A stretch of DNA of 64,000 bases from Paralithodes platypus (GCA_032716605.1 CM064480.1:28076129-28140128), one strand, 5' to 3'; shown: positions 48,028 through 61,200, counted from the first letter of the stretch. A program made the numbers and translations. The notes: generated by a model from the letters alone, not told the origin.

Positions 48028-48507
48028 CCCTTAATTAGCGGCGAGCAACATAAGTCGAGTTAAATAAAGCTGGACTATGTGGCGGCGCTCGACATAACTC
48101 GAGTGGCAATTTCAGCACGTAATGTGGCTGAGAGAGAGAGACAAGTGGTGGCAGGAGACTAGCGAGCGTATGACTGCTCCAGACCACCGCGGCGAACCTA
48201 CTGACACAAATCTCAGCTCCCTCCTTCCTCTCTCACTCGCTACATACTCAATTATGTACCGAAAGTACCGAATTACCTGCTTTTTGCACTCGCGTTGCAC
48301 GGTTATTGCAAGAAAACTATCCATCATACAAGGATCGTTATGGTGTCATTCGAAAGCTCTGTTTATGCCCTTTCAGGGATAGGTACTTGTTTTACGTTCT
48401 GGGTCTTATTTAGGCATGAAAATGATCACGTAAACAGCCCTATTTTGGCTAAAAACACCCCGCTGTGCGGTACACATAAATAAACCGCATAGGCCGCTCG
48501 TAAGGTG
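48028..48507. mobile_element. 480-bp TTAA element, copy 2 of 3
   Basis: Same length and ends as 26676-27155, with few differences. TTAA at 48024-48027 and 48508-48511. 47640-48020 before it shows no gene. Confidence 0.92.
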
Positions 48508-48519
48508 TTAAGACACGTA

Positions 48520-48850
48520 TGCATAAAAGGCCCAAAGAAACCCATCCAAAAGTCCCTGAAAGACTCTTATAAAGGTCAGGACAGTTAAGAGACATTGCAT
48601 AACAACCCTCTTACGTTAGTCCGATGATATGATATGTAGCCTATAGCACTGGCAGAACAGACTCATATTCATTCAAGACCCCAAACCCAAGAGTACTGGA
48701 AGGTTCTTAATTAAACTTTTATAAAGGTCAGGATAGTTGAGCGAGACAGTACAACACTGGTATAACTTCTCACGTTAATCCGATCATATGTTACGTATAA
48801 CACTGGTATAACGGAACATATTCATTCAAGACCCCAAACACAAGAGTTCT
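48520..48850. repeat. Imperfect ~185-bp direct duplication
   Basis: CTTATAAAGGTCAGGA ... TTAGTCCGATGATATG ... ATTCATTCAAGACCCCAAAC occurs twice, at 48567-48690 and 48717-48842, with many differences. 48850-49430 holds no gene that I recognise. Confidence 0.6.
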
Positions 48851-49433
48851 GCAATATTTTCCATCCTGCTGTCATCAACACACAACAGGACCACCACCAC
48901 CACTGCCAAGAACCTCGTCGGAAGTACCACGGAAGTGCCTTATCGTTGGAAGTGCTTAGTGTAATCTCGAAAGTGTACAGTGTCATCCCCCTGGAACTTA
49001 ATTGTGGATCCTCGTTCGTGCTTTGCAATTTGTATATATTGACCTATCCATGTCTGACAGTAACTATAGTTACACTGAATAATATAACCTATGCTTGTAC
49101 TCTGTATTATATTTATCCTCTATTACCTTTGTGCATGTGTTTATAAGGATTCAACTTCACTAGTCAAGTAAGAACCTACCTAGTTAGTCCAGTTAACCCC
49201 AGCAAAAAAACTGGTATAACAATAAGTACAACAAAAATGCAACGCTTATATTACTCAAGGTCATAGTTCTAAGAAGAATATGGTAGATAAATATATAAAT
49301 AAATGCATTCATAAATAATTAATTAAACAGGTGGGTAAGTTTGAGAGAGGTTGTTGGGTCGTGTTGTTTACAGTAACTACACTGGGCATACACTGTACAG
49401 CTTATCAGTAATATTGACAGTTAAAACCCCTAA

Positions 49434-49630
49434 ATAAACACTATTGAAACCCAATTTATACTCAATATTACCGTATCTTTGTTGTATTGTATAGGTTAAA
49501 TAAACACTATTGAAACCCAATTTATACTCAATATTACCGTAGCTTTGTTGTATTGTATAGGTTAAATAAACACTATTGAAACCCAATTTATACTCAATAT
49601 TACCGTAGCTTTGTTGTATTGTATAGGTTA
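49434..49630. repeat. Tandem repeat, 3 copies of a 66-bp unit
   Basis: TAAACACTATTGAAACCCAA starts each unit; near-identical. 49640-50900 has no recognisable gene, only short CA runs. Confidence 0.93.
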
Positions 49631-50901
49631 GGTAGGTCGGGAGGTTGGGCAACCCCCACAGTTACCTTCAAGCTCGTGAAAAGAAAATTGAGGTGTGTCA
49701 TTGTGAGAACAATTTGCTTCACTTCATAAATGATAGGTGGAGATCAATATAACCTAACCTAACCTAACTAGTAACCAGTTAGTAAACAATAATTTCACAG
49801 ACTGACTAAAATGTTTAGTAATTTCACTAAATGACAGCGTTTCAGTCTGACTGTAACATGTACAGTATGCAAAGAAGGTGGATAACATTATGCACACATC
49901 ATCTCTCTATCTATATATTTTCGTATATTTAGCATCTATCTACAGACACACACATACACACATTTCACACTCTGTTCACCTAGCAGTATAAATAGGAACC
50001 TGCAATAAGTGGACAAAGTTGTGACGTCCCACCTGGGGTTGGTGATCGGTTACAAGGTGAGATGGGTATCGTACTGGTCTACCTAAGCTACTGGTCAACC
50101 TAAGCCTTCGGGTGAGACTGGTACCGTAGTGAGAATGGTACCGTACAGATTAACCCTAAGCCTTCGTTTCCAGATGTCGCCAATTGGCTAAAAATACAGA
50201 CTACACACACATCCACAGCCATTCCAACGATACATAAACACTTAACATGCATTTCACGCAATACATTCCCAGTTAAGGAGGCTCGCATTGCGTGGATTCC
50301 CCTTGACGAACAAGCAAGTGAATTACACACACACACACATTGATGAAACACAATGAGACACCATAATATAGTCACTTGGTTCTGGTAGCGTAGGTTCAGT
50401 CCCATTTATCTGCCGGAGTCTAAGACTTCTGGGCTGTGGAGGTTAAGTGTGGATGTGCAACCTCTAGGTTCTACCTGCTTCCCTGTCCACCTCCTACCTC
50501 TTCGGAGGGTCTGTAGGCGCCCTTCTGGCAGCCAGGGTCAATATGTTGACTACTTAGAATAAGATAGGTTATGGAATTGTGTATGTTTAGGATCATTGGC
50601 TGCCGGTTGGAAATGAACTTATTATTAATTAATGTTCTTGTATTAAAAAAATAAATAAAATATTAAGCGTTATTTCCACATAGCGATTTTGATTAGTTCT
50701 TTTGCATTTATCTTGTATCGTCCCAGTTTTGGTTTGTTTATTTTGCAAGTTTTACATTATAATTAATATTCAATATTATTTTACACACACACAGGCGCGG
50801 ATAAAACAACATTACTCAATTTGGTCACTTCGCAACAGACTAGATATTATATCAACATGTAATGCTGAGAAGAATTTCATAAACACCAGTTCCTCCACAC
50901 A

Positions 50902-51025
<124 letters not shown>

Positions 51026-51187
51026 GAAATAAATGTGTAGGCCTACTAAATATATATATATTTTTGTATTCTTATTTTGTGTCGTGTACTGTTATATATT
51101 TTACAACCACATATAGTCTGGTTAGCTTCTATGAGACACATGAGGATGTTATAATAGTATTATATGATATGTTGTCTTTTTACTGTC

Positions 51188-51262
51188 TTAGTGGTGTAAT
51201 GGTTAAGGTGTCTAAAAATCTGTGTGTGATAAACCCGGGTTCGAACCCTGGTGGATCACATA
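51188..51262 (+). other. tRNA-like sequence (SINE head or tRNA relic)
   Basis: TGGTGTAATGGT matches an A box except at the last base, and GGTTCGAACCC is a perfect B box, with a good T-arm (CCGGG/CCTGG with one wobble). Acceptor arms do not pair, so a functional tRNA is unlikely. It lies on the plus strand in AT-rich DNA. Confidence 0.5.
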
Positions 51263-51694
51263 TATGCTTTCATTAATTTCATTGGAGGTGTTTGGTGTTG
51301 TGGTGAAATTAATAAAAAATTGATTAGTATTATGGCTCTTATATTGCTGACATACTTCCAAACCCATCTCCGTGGAGATTTGCGAATTGTTTAACTATTC
51401 TAGCTGTATATACAGTATATATACTAAGCACATTACAATATTACTTTACATTACATTATTAAGTTTTTACAATAATCATATGGAAGTTGGTAAAAATAAT
51501 AACAGATGAAAATATAGTATGTCCAAAGAATGATTGATACATTATTATTGAAAATCATATTCATAACCGCAAAACAACGACATTACTAAGAAGAAAAGCA
51601 ACAACAATAACCACAAAGATATAAACATTCGAAGTCCAAACCACTATAATGGTTTAATACAACCAAATAAGTTTACGTATATAATTAATTGGGA

Positions 51695-52880
51695 GTTTGG
51701 GAGTTGAATCAGTTGCTGTTCGCTGATGACACAGCATTGGTGGCGGATTCTGATGAGAAACTGCAGCGGGTAGTCAAAGAGTTTGGTGTGGTTTGTGGAA
51801 GGAGGAAACTGAAGCTGAACATCAATAAAAGTAAAGTAATGGTGTGTAATAGGGGAGAGCATAGGGTGAATCTAGATGTGAGGCTGGATGGGGAAATATT
51901 GGAACAAGTAGAGTGTTTTAAATATCTAGGAGGAACAATAAGCAGGAGTGGAGGTATGGAAGTGGAGGTAAAACAGAGAGTGTGTGAAGGAAGGAAGGTT
52001 TTCGGAGCAATGGGAAGTATGTGGAAGACGAGAAATCTCGGAGTGAAAGTAAAAAGTGCACTGTATCAAGGAATTGTTGTGCCAACAGTGATGTATGGGG
52101 CTGAGACATGGGCTCTGAAGAAAAAGGAGAAAAGAGGGCTGGATGTGATGGAGATGAGCTGCTTGAGGAGTATGTGTGGAGTTACTCGTAGAGACAGATT
52201 GAGAAATGAAGAGATACGTAGGAGAGTGGGGCAGCAGGAACATTTGTCAGCCAGAGTGGACAGAAGGGTGCTGAGCTGATATGGTCATGTTGAACGAATG
52301 GGAGATGAAAGGCTTACAAAGAGAATATGTGAGTCAGGTACAAGGGGAGATAGAAGGGCAGGAAGACCCCCATTGAGATGGAGAGACTGTGTAAGAAAGG
52401 CTTTGGATGATAGAGGAATGACTATAGATCAGGCAGGGGAAGTGGTGGTGGACAGGAGTGAATGGAGAATGCTTGTGAATAGTTGAGTGAACACGTGGTC
52501 ATTTGGAGTAAGGGGTTGGGCGCAAGTTGGACTAGATAATAGTCCATCAGGCGCCTGGCCCGGGGAGACGATTAATATGAAGGGTGTGCCTGGAAGTGTG
52601 GTGGGAGGGCTTGTCGCTTTGGCTCCGCTGCATGTCTGCCTGCCGAGATCGGAACCTCTCCTGGTGGTCAGGGGCCGGGGGAGTGCTGGAGCGACCTTGG
52701 TAACCCGGGTCTCTGGGTCTTCTCCTGGGTGACCTGGATGTGTGAGAGTTTGTGTTTTTTATCTGTGTTTATTTTTTGTTTTATGTTGATTTTGTGTTTT
52801 CCCTGTTCTTGCTCTGTCTTGAGTCGGCTACCCCCAAAATGGGGATTGGGCCTGAGCATATAGATAGATAGATAGATATA
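51695..52880 (+). pseudogene. LINE D, 5'-truncated reverse transcriptase with (ATAG)n tail
   Basis: Begins inside the RT at NQLLFADDTALVADS, keeping the catalytic FADD, then INKSKVMV, FKYLGG and VVPTVMYGAETWALKKK. It stops at 52279; the same protein continues in another frame from about 52280 (YGHVERMGDERLTKR, RAGRPPLRWRDCVRKAL) to 52486. The 3' end is CATATAGATAGATAGATAGA. Related to but distinct from LINE B. Confidence 0.85.
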
Positions 52881-53002
52881 ATTAATATTAAACACAAAAT
52901 ATGGAATTATGTTTAAAGTGGGAGTAGAACCAACCGGAGGGCGTATGTAACCGGAGTTGAGCCATTAGACAAAACACAAAGATTGTATTTCAGTTCCTGA
53001 CC

Positions 53003-53489
53003 ATTAACTGCTCCGGTATTATGTTGAACATTAACTGCTCCGGTATTATGTTGAACATTAACTGCTCCGGTATTATGTTGAACATTAACTGCTCCGGTAT
53101 TATGTTGAACATTAACTGCTCCGGTATTATGTTGAACATTAACTGCTCCGGTATTATGTTGAACATTAACTGCTCCGGTATTATGTTGAACATTAACTGC
53201 TCCGGTATTATGTTGAACATTAACTGCTCCGGTATTATGTTGAACATTAACTGCTCCGGTATTATGTTGAACATTAACTGCTCCGGTATTATGTTGAACA
53301 TTAACTGCTCCGGTATTATGTTGAACATTAACTGCTCCGGTATTATGTTGAACATTAACTGCTCCGGTATTATGTTGAACATTAACTGCTCCGGTATTAT
53401 GTTGAACATTAACTGCTCCGGTATTATGTTGAACATTAACTGCTCCGGTATTATGTTGAACATTAACTGCTCCGGTATTATGTTGAACA
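53003..53489. repeat. Minisatellite, 18 copies of a 27-bp unit
   Basis: Unit ATTAACTGCTCCGGTATTAT + GTTGAAC. Essentially identical units; 27 being a multiple of three gives open frames on both strands that are artefacts. Confidence 0.96.
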
Positions 53490-54036
53490 TTCTCCATTGT
53501 GTTTATATGGTGCCAGTACTCTTTTACAATATAATATTAATAGTGTATACCCACTTCTTCTTAGGCTACACTTTTTGTATCTATTAAGTTCATTACGTTA
53601 CATTATTTATAGTTTTAGCATTTAGTCCGATGTTGCACTGTTCTCTTTTTGTGTTATATTACTCTCGTTATAATACTTTGTTATCAATAAACTCCTTAAC
53701 CCCTTGAGAATCATAGCGCGTTTAACAGTTCAGTCAGGTCATTATTAGATGTTTCTATTCAGTTAATGTCCGGAAGAACTTGTTGGAGCTAGATAGTTGA
53801 TTGAAATATATTATACCCCGTTTGATTCCTAGAGCTCCTTTCTAAGCTGCATAAAATCGTCTAATGATAACCAGAATAAAGTGTAAAAATGCGTCCTCAA
53901 ATACTAAATGGTTAGTATGTTGGGGTAGACGAGCCCATTCGTACGTGGTGGTCCTATTAGTACAATATATTGAAAACAATAGCTACCCACAGGTGAACAA
54001 AGTCAGATTAATAAGTTTGGTGTCAAACTGTAACTT

Positions 54037-54335
54037 AACTATTACACTATAGTTCATTAGCACAACTATTACACTATAGTTCATTAGCACAACTATTACA
54101 CTATAGTTCATTAGCACAACTATTACACTATAGTTCATTAGCACAACTATTACACTATAGTTCATTAGCACAACTATTACACTATAGTTCATTAGCACAA
54201 CTATTACACTATAGTTCATTAGCACAACTATTACACTATAGTTCATTAGCACAACTATTACACTATAGTTCATTAGCACAACTATTACACTATAGTTCAT
54301 TAGCACAACTATTACACTATAGTTCATTAGCACAA
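54037..54335. repeat. Minisatellite, 11 copies of a second 27-bp unit
   Basis: Unit AACTATTACACTATAGTTCA + TTAGCAC, unrelated to the previous 27-bp array. Units appear identical. Confidence 0.96.
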
Positions 54336-54425
54336 CTCTACAAATTATGTGTCGGTATTATTTTGTCCACTGCGTAATAATTGGTCCAGCGCGTACGGTT
54401 TGGCTAGTTTACACTACGCTGTTAA

Positions 54426-54854
54426 CCTTTCTGCCTTCGATGAGGCTATTCAGCTTAATTTTGGCTAACATAAGACAGTTGTTATCAGGCTTGGAAGGCC
54501 TTCTACGAATCAAATAGGTAAAATCTATATCAATTGACCACTTGCGAGTTTCGTTCTATAAGGAAGCTGGAGTTGTAGACATCGATATTTAACAGAATTA
54601 CCAGCTAAAATGCAGTTGTAGTACATTAATAGATACATAAAATTCAATTCAACATACTCTTAAGCCATCCGAAACCTACATTATTGTTGCATGTCTGTTT
54701 ACTATCGATGTCTACAGCTCCAACTTCCTTATAGCACGAAACTCGCAAGTGGTCAATTAACTCTCTGACTCCCACAGTTCTTTCCTAAATTGATAAAATC
54801 GTCTACAAACAGTCAGGAAATAATGAAGTACCATGTCCTCATATCTAAAAAGTG
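54426..54854. mobile_element. TTAA-flanked foldback-like element (429 bp)
   Basis: TTAA at 54422-54425 and 54855-54858. Internal arms 54532-54587 and 54714-54758 are inverse over about 45-55 bp (AATTGACCACTTGCGAGTTT facing its complement), separated by ~125 bp. The extreme ends are only weakly inverse (CCTTT ... TGAGG against CACTTT ... TGAGG). Confidence 0.72.
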
Positions 54855-54900
54855 TTAATAACATTAGCTACTATCCTTCCCTGTTACGTTATACTGTTAA

Positions 54901-56844
54901 TAGCAATAATCTACCCTCTACCGTAGCAGCCTGTTGTGTCACTCCGGTTACATACAGCACCTCTCACTGTTAATAGCAATAATCTACCGTCTACTGTAAC
55001 AGCCTGTTGTGTCACACCGGTTACATACAGCACCTCTCACTGTTAATAGCAATAATCTACCGTCTACTGTAACAGCCTGTTGTGTCACACCGGTTACATA
55101 CAGCACCTCTCACTGTTAATAGCAATAATCTACCGTCTACTGTAACAGCCTGTTGTGTCACACCGGTTACATACAGCACCTCTCACTGTTAAATAGCAAT
55201 AATCTACCCTCTACCGTAACAGCCTGTTGAGTCACTCCAGTTACATACAACACCTCTCACTGTTAATAGCAATAATCTACCGTCTACCGTAACAGCCTGT
55301 TGAGTCACTCCGGTTACATACAACACCTCTCACTGTTAATAGCAATAATCTACCGTCTACCGTAACAGCCTGTTGTGTCACACTGGTTACATACAACACC
55401 TCTCACTGTTAATAGCAATAATCTACCGTCTACCGTAACAGCCTGTTGTGTCACACCGGTTACATACAACACCTCTCACTGTTAATAGCAATAATCTACC
55501 GTCTACCGTAACAGCCTGTTGTGTCACACCGGTTACATACAACACCTCTCACTGTTAATAGCAATAATCTACCGTCTACCGTAACAGCCTGTTGTGTCAC
55601 ACCGGTTACATACAACACCTCTCACTGTTAATAGCAATACTCTACCATCTACCGTAGCAGCCTGTGGTGTCACACCGGTTACATACAGCACCTCTCACTG
55701 TTAATAGCAATAATCTACCGTCTACCGTAGCAGCCTGTGGTGTCACACCGGTTACATACAGCACCTCTCACTGTTAATAGCAATAATCTACCATCTACCG
55801 TAACAGCCTGTTGTGTCACACCGGTTACATACAGCACCTCTCACTGTTAATAGCAATAATCTACCGTCTACTGTAACAGCCTGTTGTGTCACACCCGTTA
55901 CATACAGCACCTCTCACTGTTAATAGCAATAATCTACCGTCTACCGTAACAGCCTGTTGTGTCACACCGGTTACATACAACACCTCTCACTGTTAATAGC
56001 AATAATCTACCGTCTACTGTAACAGCCTGTTGTGTCACACCGGTTACATACAGCACCTCTCACTGTTAACCCTCTCCGACATATGACGCAATTTTGAGCC
56101 TATTAGGGATACTTTAAAGCCTTTATTACCATCAGGTTTTTTTACAAACCTTTACAGTTACTTCAACCTCTCATGTCTGTTAGATGTAACTAATTATAAG
56201 AGTGAGAGAACTCTATTTCTTATTGCTAATCTGGCAACCTCTGCGTCATATATGTCTGAAGGGGTTAATAGCAATAATCTACCGTCTACCGTAACAGCCT
56301 GTTGTGTCACACCGGTTACATACAGCACCTCTCACTGTTAATAACAATAATCTACCATCTACCGTAACAGCCTGTTGTGTCACACCGGTTACATACAGCA
56401 CCTCTCACTGTTAATAGCAATAATCTACCGTCTACCGTAACAGCCTGTTGTGTCACACCTGTTACATACAACACCTCTCACTGTTAATAGCAATAATCTA
56501 CCGTCTACCGTAACAGCCTGTTGTGTCACACCTGTCACATACAGCACCTCTCACTGTTAATAGCAATAATCTACCGTCTACCGTAACAGCCTGTTGAGTC
56601 ACACCGGTTACATACAACACCTCTCACTGTTAATAGCAATAATCTACCCTCTACCGTAACAGCCTGTTGTGTCACACCGGTTACATACAGCACCTCTCAC
56701 TGTAATAGCAATAATCTACCGTCTACTGTAACAGCCTGTTGTGTCACACCGGTTACATACAACACCTCTCACTGTAATAGCAATAATCTACCGTCTACCG
56801 TAACAGCCTGTTGTGTCACTCCGGTTACATACAACACCTCTCAC
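54901..56844. repeat. Minisatellite, ~24 copies of a 73-bp unit, interrupted once
   Basis: Unit AGCAATAATCTACCGTCTAC + CGTAACAGCC TGTTGTGTCA CACCGGTTAC ... CACTGTTAAT. Units differ at a few positions, so this array is older than the others. A TTAA element interrupts it at 56070-56264. Confidence 0.95.
56070..56264. mobile_element. TTAA element inside the 73-bp minisatellite (195 bp)
   Basis: Splits a unit between CACTG and TAGCAATAATC, duplicating its TTAA (56066-56069, 56265-56268). Ends: CCCTCTCCGACATATGACGCA-type left, cropped to GACATATGACGCA, against right TGCGTCATATATGTC; good inverse ends. No coding sequence. Confidence 0.95.
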
Positions 56845-57419
56845 TTCTTGCTGGGGTCTGCAAAGGAATACGAAGGAAACCAAGCAATAACAGGCCTATT
56901 GATTGTTATAAGGCTGTTTGTCTGTATAGATAGAATCAATAGTTAGCCAAAAACCTTTATAATGTTTTGTTGGAGAGGCAGAAGAGGGGTATTAACTCGA
57001 CAGTTCTATGAAGTGAACAAAAAGTACTAGAGTCACGGGCTATTTGAAACACATGAGCAATATCAAGGAAAAGTGATGATAACTTAAAATTACATTGTTT
57101 ATGAGGGCCTTTGTCGACGAACTGTTGATTCTAACTGTACAGTAATGTTTAGTTCACTTGCTTCACTATGTTATTGGTAGTTAACTCGTGGACTATAGTC
57201 CTACAATTCTTAACAGGCAGTTATGGGCGGTGTCGGCTCTGCGTACACTGGTGCCGCCTGTCCACTTGACCCTTTCCTACGACAACATTTCCAAATTACT
57301 CTCGCTACCTCCCCCAGTTCAAGGTCAATGTAGGGAGATCGGCTCTCTCTCTATATATACTGTATGTGTGTGTAAGACTGTGTAGCCCACATGAATGCAT
57401 AGATTATTATTGCTATAAT

Positions 57420-57640
57420 AAATTATATTACTATTTATCTCTCTCTCACTCACCCTACACACCTCACCCACCACCCCACACCACTCCCCCCCACCCCCAC
57501 CCCACCACTCTTCCCCCCTCCCCCCTCCCCCCACCCCGCATACACCACACCACTCTACCCCCCTCCCCCCCCCCCACCCCGCATACACCACACCACTCTA
57601 CCCCCGTCCCCCCCTCCCATCTCTCTCTCTCTCTAAATCA
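57420..57640. repeat. C-rich low-complexity and CT tract
   Basis: CACCCC/CCCCTCCC runs including a short direct duplication of CCGCATACACCACACCACTC, ending in (CT)n. 56850-57420 before it shows no recognisable gene. Confidence 0.8.
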
Positions 57641-58044
57641 ACAATTAGAAAAAACAAAAGGTTGCGGAACTTTTTATGATGCAAGAAAAACACGCGAATA
57701 GTGCAACATTCTATCACTATAATAACGTTGCACGGCGAACTAGCTTCATATACGGAAACTTAAGAAGTGCTTGGAAGGACTCCTTGTGCACACGACTTAG
57801 GTTAGGATATTGTTACATGTGGGAACTTGGTGTTCCTAAAGGAGAACACGAAATATGTTGTCAACTATGTAAAAAACCAAGAAGTCATACCTTAAATCAT
57901 TATATACTGCACTGCCAACACCTAGCGAAATATAGAAACAATGTCATAGATAAGGTCGATGAACAAATTATATGGATGTTCAATCATAATATGATTACTC
58001 AAATAATAGCCAAATGCAAACAAATACAATACATCGTAAGGTAA
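57640..58044 (+). pseudogene. LINE protein tail with C2HC-like finger
   Basis: The frame ending at 58044 has TRLRLGYCYMWELGVP, ICCQLCKKPRSHTLNHYILHC-type spacing (Cys-x2-Cys ... His ... Cys) and a short hydrophobic tail. This is the C-terminus of many non-LTR RT proteins and resembles the 'TRLRxG ... C..C ... H...C' region after the RT. No RT precedes it, so it is 5'-truncated. Confidence 0.6.
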
Positions 58045-58049
58045 ATATA

Positions 58050-59810
58050 CATAAAACAAAGTTTAGGATTTAGTGTTATGATTATTATGTAATTGATAGC
58101 CTCAGTATATCATTATTGTTATTATAATAATAAATGTGTATGTATATACTGTATATTGTGATATGTGTGTGTTATTGTATGAATTAATGTGTGTATAGGT
58201 ATGTATGTAGGTATATGTACATGCATGTGTGTATGTGTGTGTATGTATATGTATGTATATGTGTATATATGTATGTATATACTGTATATGTATATAATGG
58301 GTGTATGTATGTGTGTGTATATGTAGGCATGTTCTTATGTATTAAACTGGAGTGGGAGGGTCATTCTATGACATTAAGGAAAGTAGAAGGATTATAACAA
58401 ACCCGCACTAAGCCTAAGCCCAGCTTAGCTAAGGGTCCTTCTTAAACAGTTAGGGACAACTGGTTTGCTAACAAGTATAGAGATAAAAACTTACTAAATG
58501 TTGTTTTCATGTTTGTGTTTATATTGTACATGTATAATATGAGTAGGGTAAAAGACTGTTTTACCACCTTTGCCCTTTTGAGACGTGTGTTACGACTGGG
58601 GTTTAAATTTATCAGGGCTCTTATTCATTGGACTAGTAATGGCATAAATGCTACAACGGAAAGCGCTAGATCCAACCTCTGATGTATATTCCCAGTGAAC
58701 AAAGAAGACAAATACTCTACAGAGTTCTATATGCAATAATAGGCTATCAAACTCTCAATAAATGTGCGTCTACTCTAGGCTTAATGTTATGTGAAAACAG
58801 CCTATTACTACCTATAACCGAAGGTGCTTGGTTATGGTATGCAAAGTAAGGTGGTAAGAGAAGTTACAGCTTACGTTACTTTAATCAATAAATGTCAGGC
58901 ACTCCTGTATGAAAGAAAGTGTACTAAAGTCCTTCAACACCAACAAGGAATCTTCTTTAAATGTTAGATGCTATAAAGATGCTCGTATCGGAAATGGAAC
59001 CCAAAAAGGCAGGCAGCGGAACAATGCTCGTGCAGGCTATGCACACAAAAAGGCAGGATATATAATGCAGTCGGGGCCAAGAATATCCTAAACGCTACAA
59101 CAATAATAATCGCCACGACAATGCAGTATTCCTATCAACAAAAAGAGCCTAAGTCGTTTGTGTCTCCATACATCAAACTAGGCTGCGAAATGCTTGTGTA
59201 ATCACAGAGGGGTATGCATATAAAGAGTAATTAGGTTAATATACTTAATGTCTACTATGACTGATAAAGTCTAGCTAGAGTCAATGATACGAGATACTGG
59301 TGCGCATGGCATGCCGCATAGCCTAGTGCAAATCTCAAGTCTGTGCGTCAAATATTACGTTATAGGGAAGGGTAGCTCTTTTGAGAAACCTTAATACCGA
59401 AGTATTAAGTGTTCTCCTGGCGTACCTCAAAGACAAACAATCGAGACTAGAACAGTGCAGAATGGTATAGGCAAAAAGCCCTCATTCGTGCATGCTCTAT
59501 TCTCAATGGCACACAGACTAGAATTTACCCAATCAACTCCAGTTCTCAGGTATGTCGTGCAGCTTTTAACTAAAGCCAGCACTCATCGGAAACAATACCT
59601 TATAATATCAGACCCCTAGTCTAGCATTATCTAATCCAGCAGAACACTAATACTTATAGGAAGCAGTACTAAACAATATGAATGCCAACCAATGCTTCGT
59701 GATCAACTTATCTTAACAACTAACATACATGGGTTATATCAGACCTTAACGCACAATACAACTGGCCAGCATGAAGCTGATTTTGCAGAGTTAACCAGAG
59801 GGGGTATAAT
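58050..59810. other. AT-rich stretch without recognised gene
   Basis: A TGTATG-rich low-complexity stretch lies at 58180-58320. The rest holds short frames without recognisable domains and no clear repeats against the rest of the window. Confidence 0.6.
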
Positions 59811-59815
59811 ATTAA

Positions 59816-60295
59816 CACCTTACGAGCGGCCTATGCGGTTTATTTATATGTACCGCCCAGCGGGGTGTTTTTAGCCAAAATAGGGCTGTTTACGTGATCA
59901 TTTTCATGACTAAATAAGACCCAGAACGTAAAACAAGTACCTATCCCTGAAAGGGCATAAACAGAGCTTTCGAATGACACCATAACGATCCTTTTATGAT
60001 GGCTAGTTTTCTTGCAATAACCGTGCAACGCGAGTGCAAAAAGCATGTAATTAGCCACTTTCCCGATACAATTCCTTATATAGCGAGTGAGAGAGGGAGG
60101 AGGGAGCTGGGATTCGTGTCAATATGTTCGCCGCGGTGGTCTGGAGCAGTCATACGCTCGCTACTCTCCTGCCACCACTTGTCTCTCTCTCTCAGCAACA
60201 TTACGTGCTGAAATTGCCACTCGAGTTATGTCGAGCGCCGCCACATAGTCCAGCTTTATTTAACTCGACTTATGTGGTGAGCCGCTAATTAAGGG
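59816..60295. mobile_element. 480-bp TTAA element, copy 3 of 3 (inverse)
   Basis: Reverse-complement orientation of 26676-27155, 480 bp, with TTAA at 59812-59815 and 60296-60299. It is the most diverged of the three by eye. Confidence 0.92.
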
Positions 60296-60299
60296 TTAA

Positions 60300-61200
60300 T
60301 AAAAGGTGGTGAAAGATATGAAAAAAGAGAGAGGTAGGCAGAGGAAAAGATTCTCAGGTGCAGAGCGGGGACAGGTAGCAAGGGATAAGATAGATGCGTT
60401 CTAGAAACCAGATCTGAGGGAGAGAGTGGCGAGGAATCAGTATATATACCGGGACTAGGTCGAGCCGCGTGGGAAAAAAGCGGCAACAAGTCCTCTAGCC
60501 ACTAGCAAGGGAGCTAGCAGCATGGTAAGGACCTCTCTCAACCAACCCCCACGAGGCAGCCAGCCGTGACGTCATCGAGCGGGGCAAAATCACTGCGCGC
60601 CCCCCTCTCACTCTGTTCTACTCTCTCTCTCTCTCCCAGATCCCATCATTACTAGTTAATGATAAAACATATACTTTACAATTAAATATAGAAAGCCTTG
60701 ACATGGGTGAAAACAAAGAGCCCTTCTGGACTGCCCATGACACGAGCCTTCATATGAAATAAAGCACACTCTAATACATAAACTGTAGCCCCATCCACTG
60801 CCCTGGCGATCCTAGCGAGTCACTGTAGGACAAGCCATGCGGTTCTAACGGAGTGGTTAACGTCACAACCCCCCAAGATTTTTCTCAGAGGCCCCAAGGC
60901 TCACAAAAATCTGATGGTTAGAACCCATGCTATATCTCCACTTCCCATCACCCAGCGGCAGTAAAATATCTGGCACAGTTCTTCAACAAAACATTTTTCA
61001 AAATTATAACCCTCCCCAACACAATAGGTTAAATTATATGTAGTTATGCTCCTCAAGAGCGAGCTTCTCTAGCCCAGCATTCTGAGAGGAGTGCAACTCA
61101 GAATTACTGCTATAACATACTGAAAAAATTCAACTATCAAAGAAAGAGTTTTTATTTTATTTTTATGTTTTTAATTTGTTTATTTCGGCTGCACTATAGG
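60300..61200. other. Region between TTAA element and gypsy remains
   Basis: No gene recognised. On the minus strand it has a TATATATA at 60440-60448. There is a TGACGTCA palindrome at 60567-60574 and a CT tract at 60622-60638. An LTR or untranslated part of the neighbouring gypsy element could lie here, but no second LTR copy is in view. Confidence 0.4.

Noticed and set aside
52913..53587. Three overlapping periodic frames on both strands
   Set aside because: Produced by the 27-bp minisatellite; open in several frames only because the unit has few stops.
53700..53911. TTAA element starting CCCCTTGAGAATC
   Set aside because: The right flank reads TTAG, not TTAA, and the inverse ends are weak; it is a possible decayed member only.
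53983..54333. 116-residue periodic frame (MNYSVIVVL repeated)
   Set aside because: Produced by the second 27-bp minisatellite.
57325..57701. Pro/Thr- or Gly-rich frames on both strands
   Set aside because: Low-complexity C-rich DNA; no domain and no splice context.
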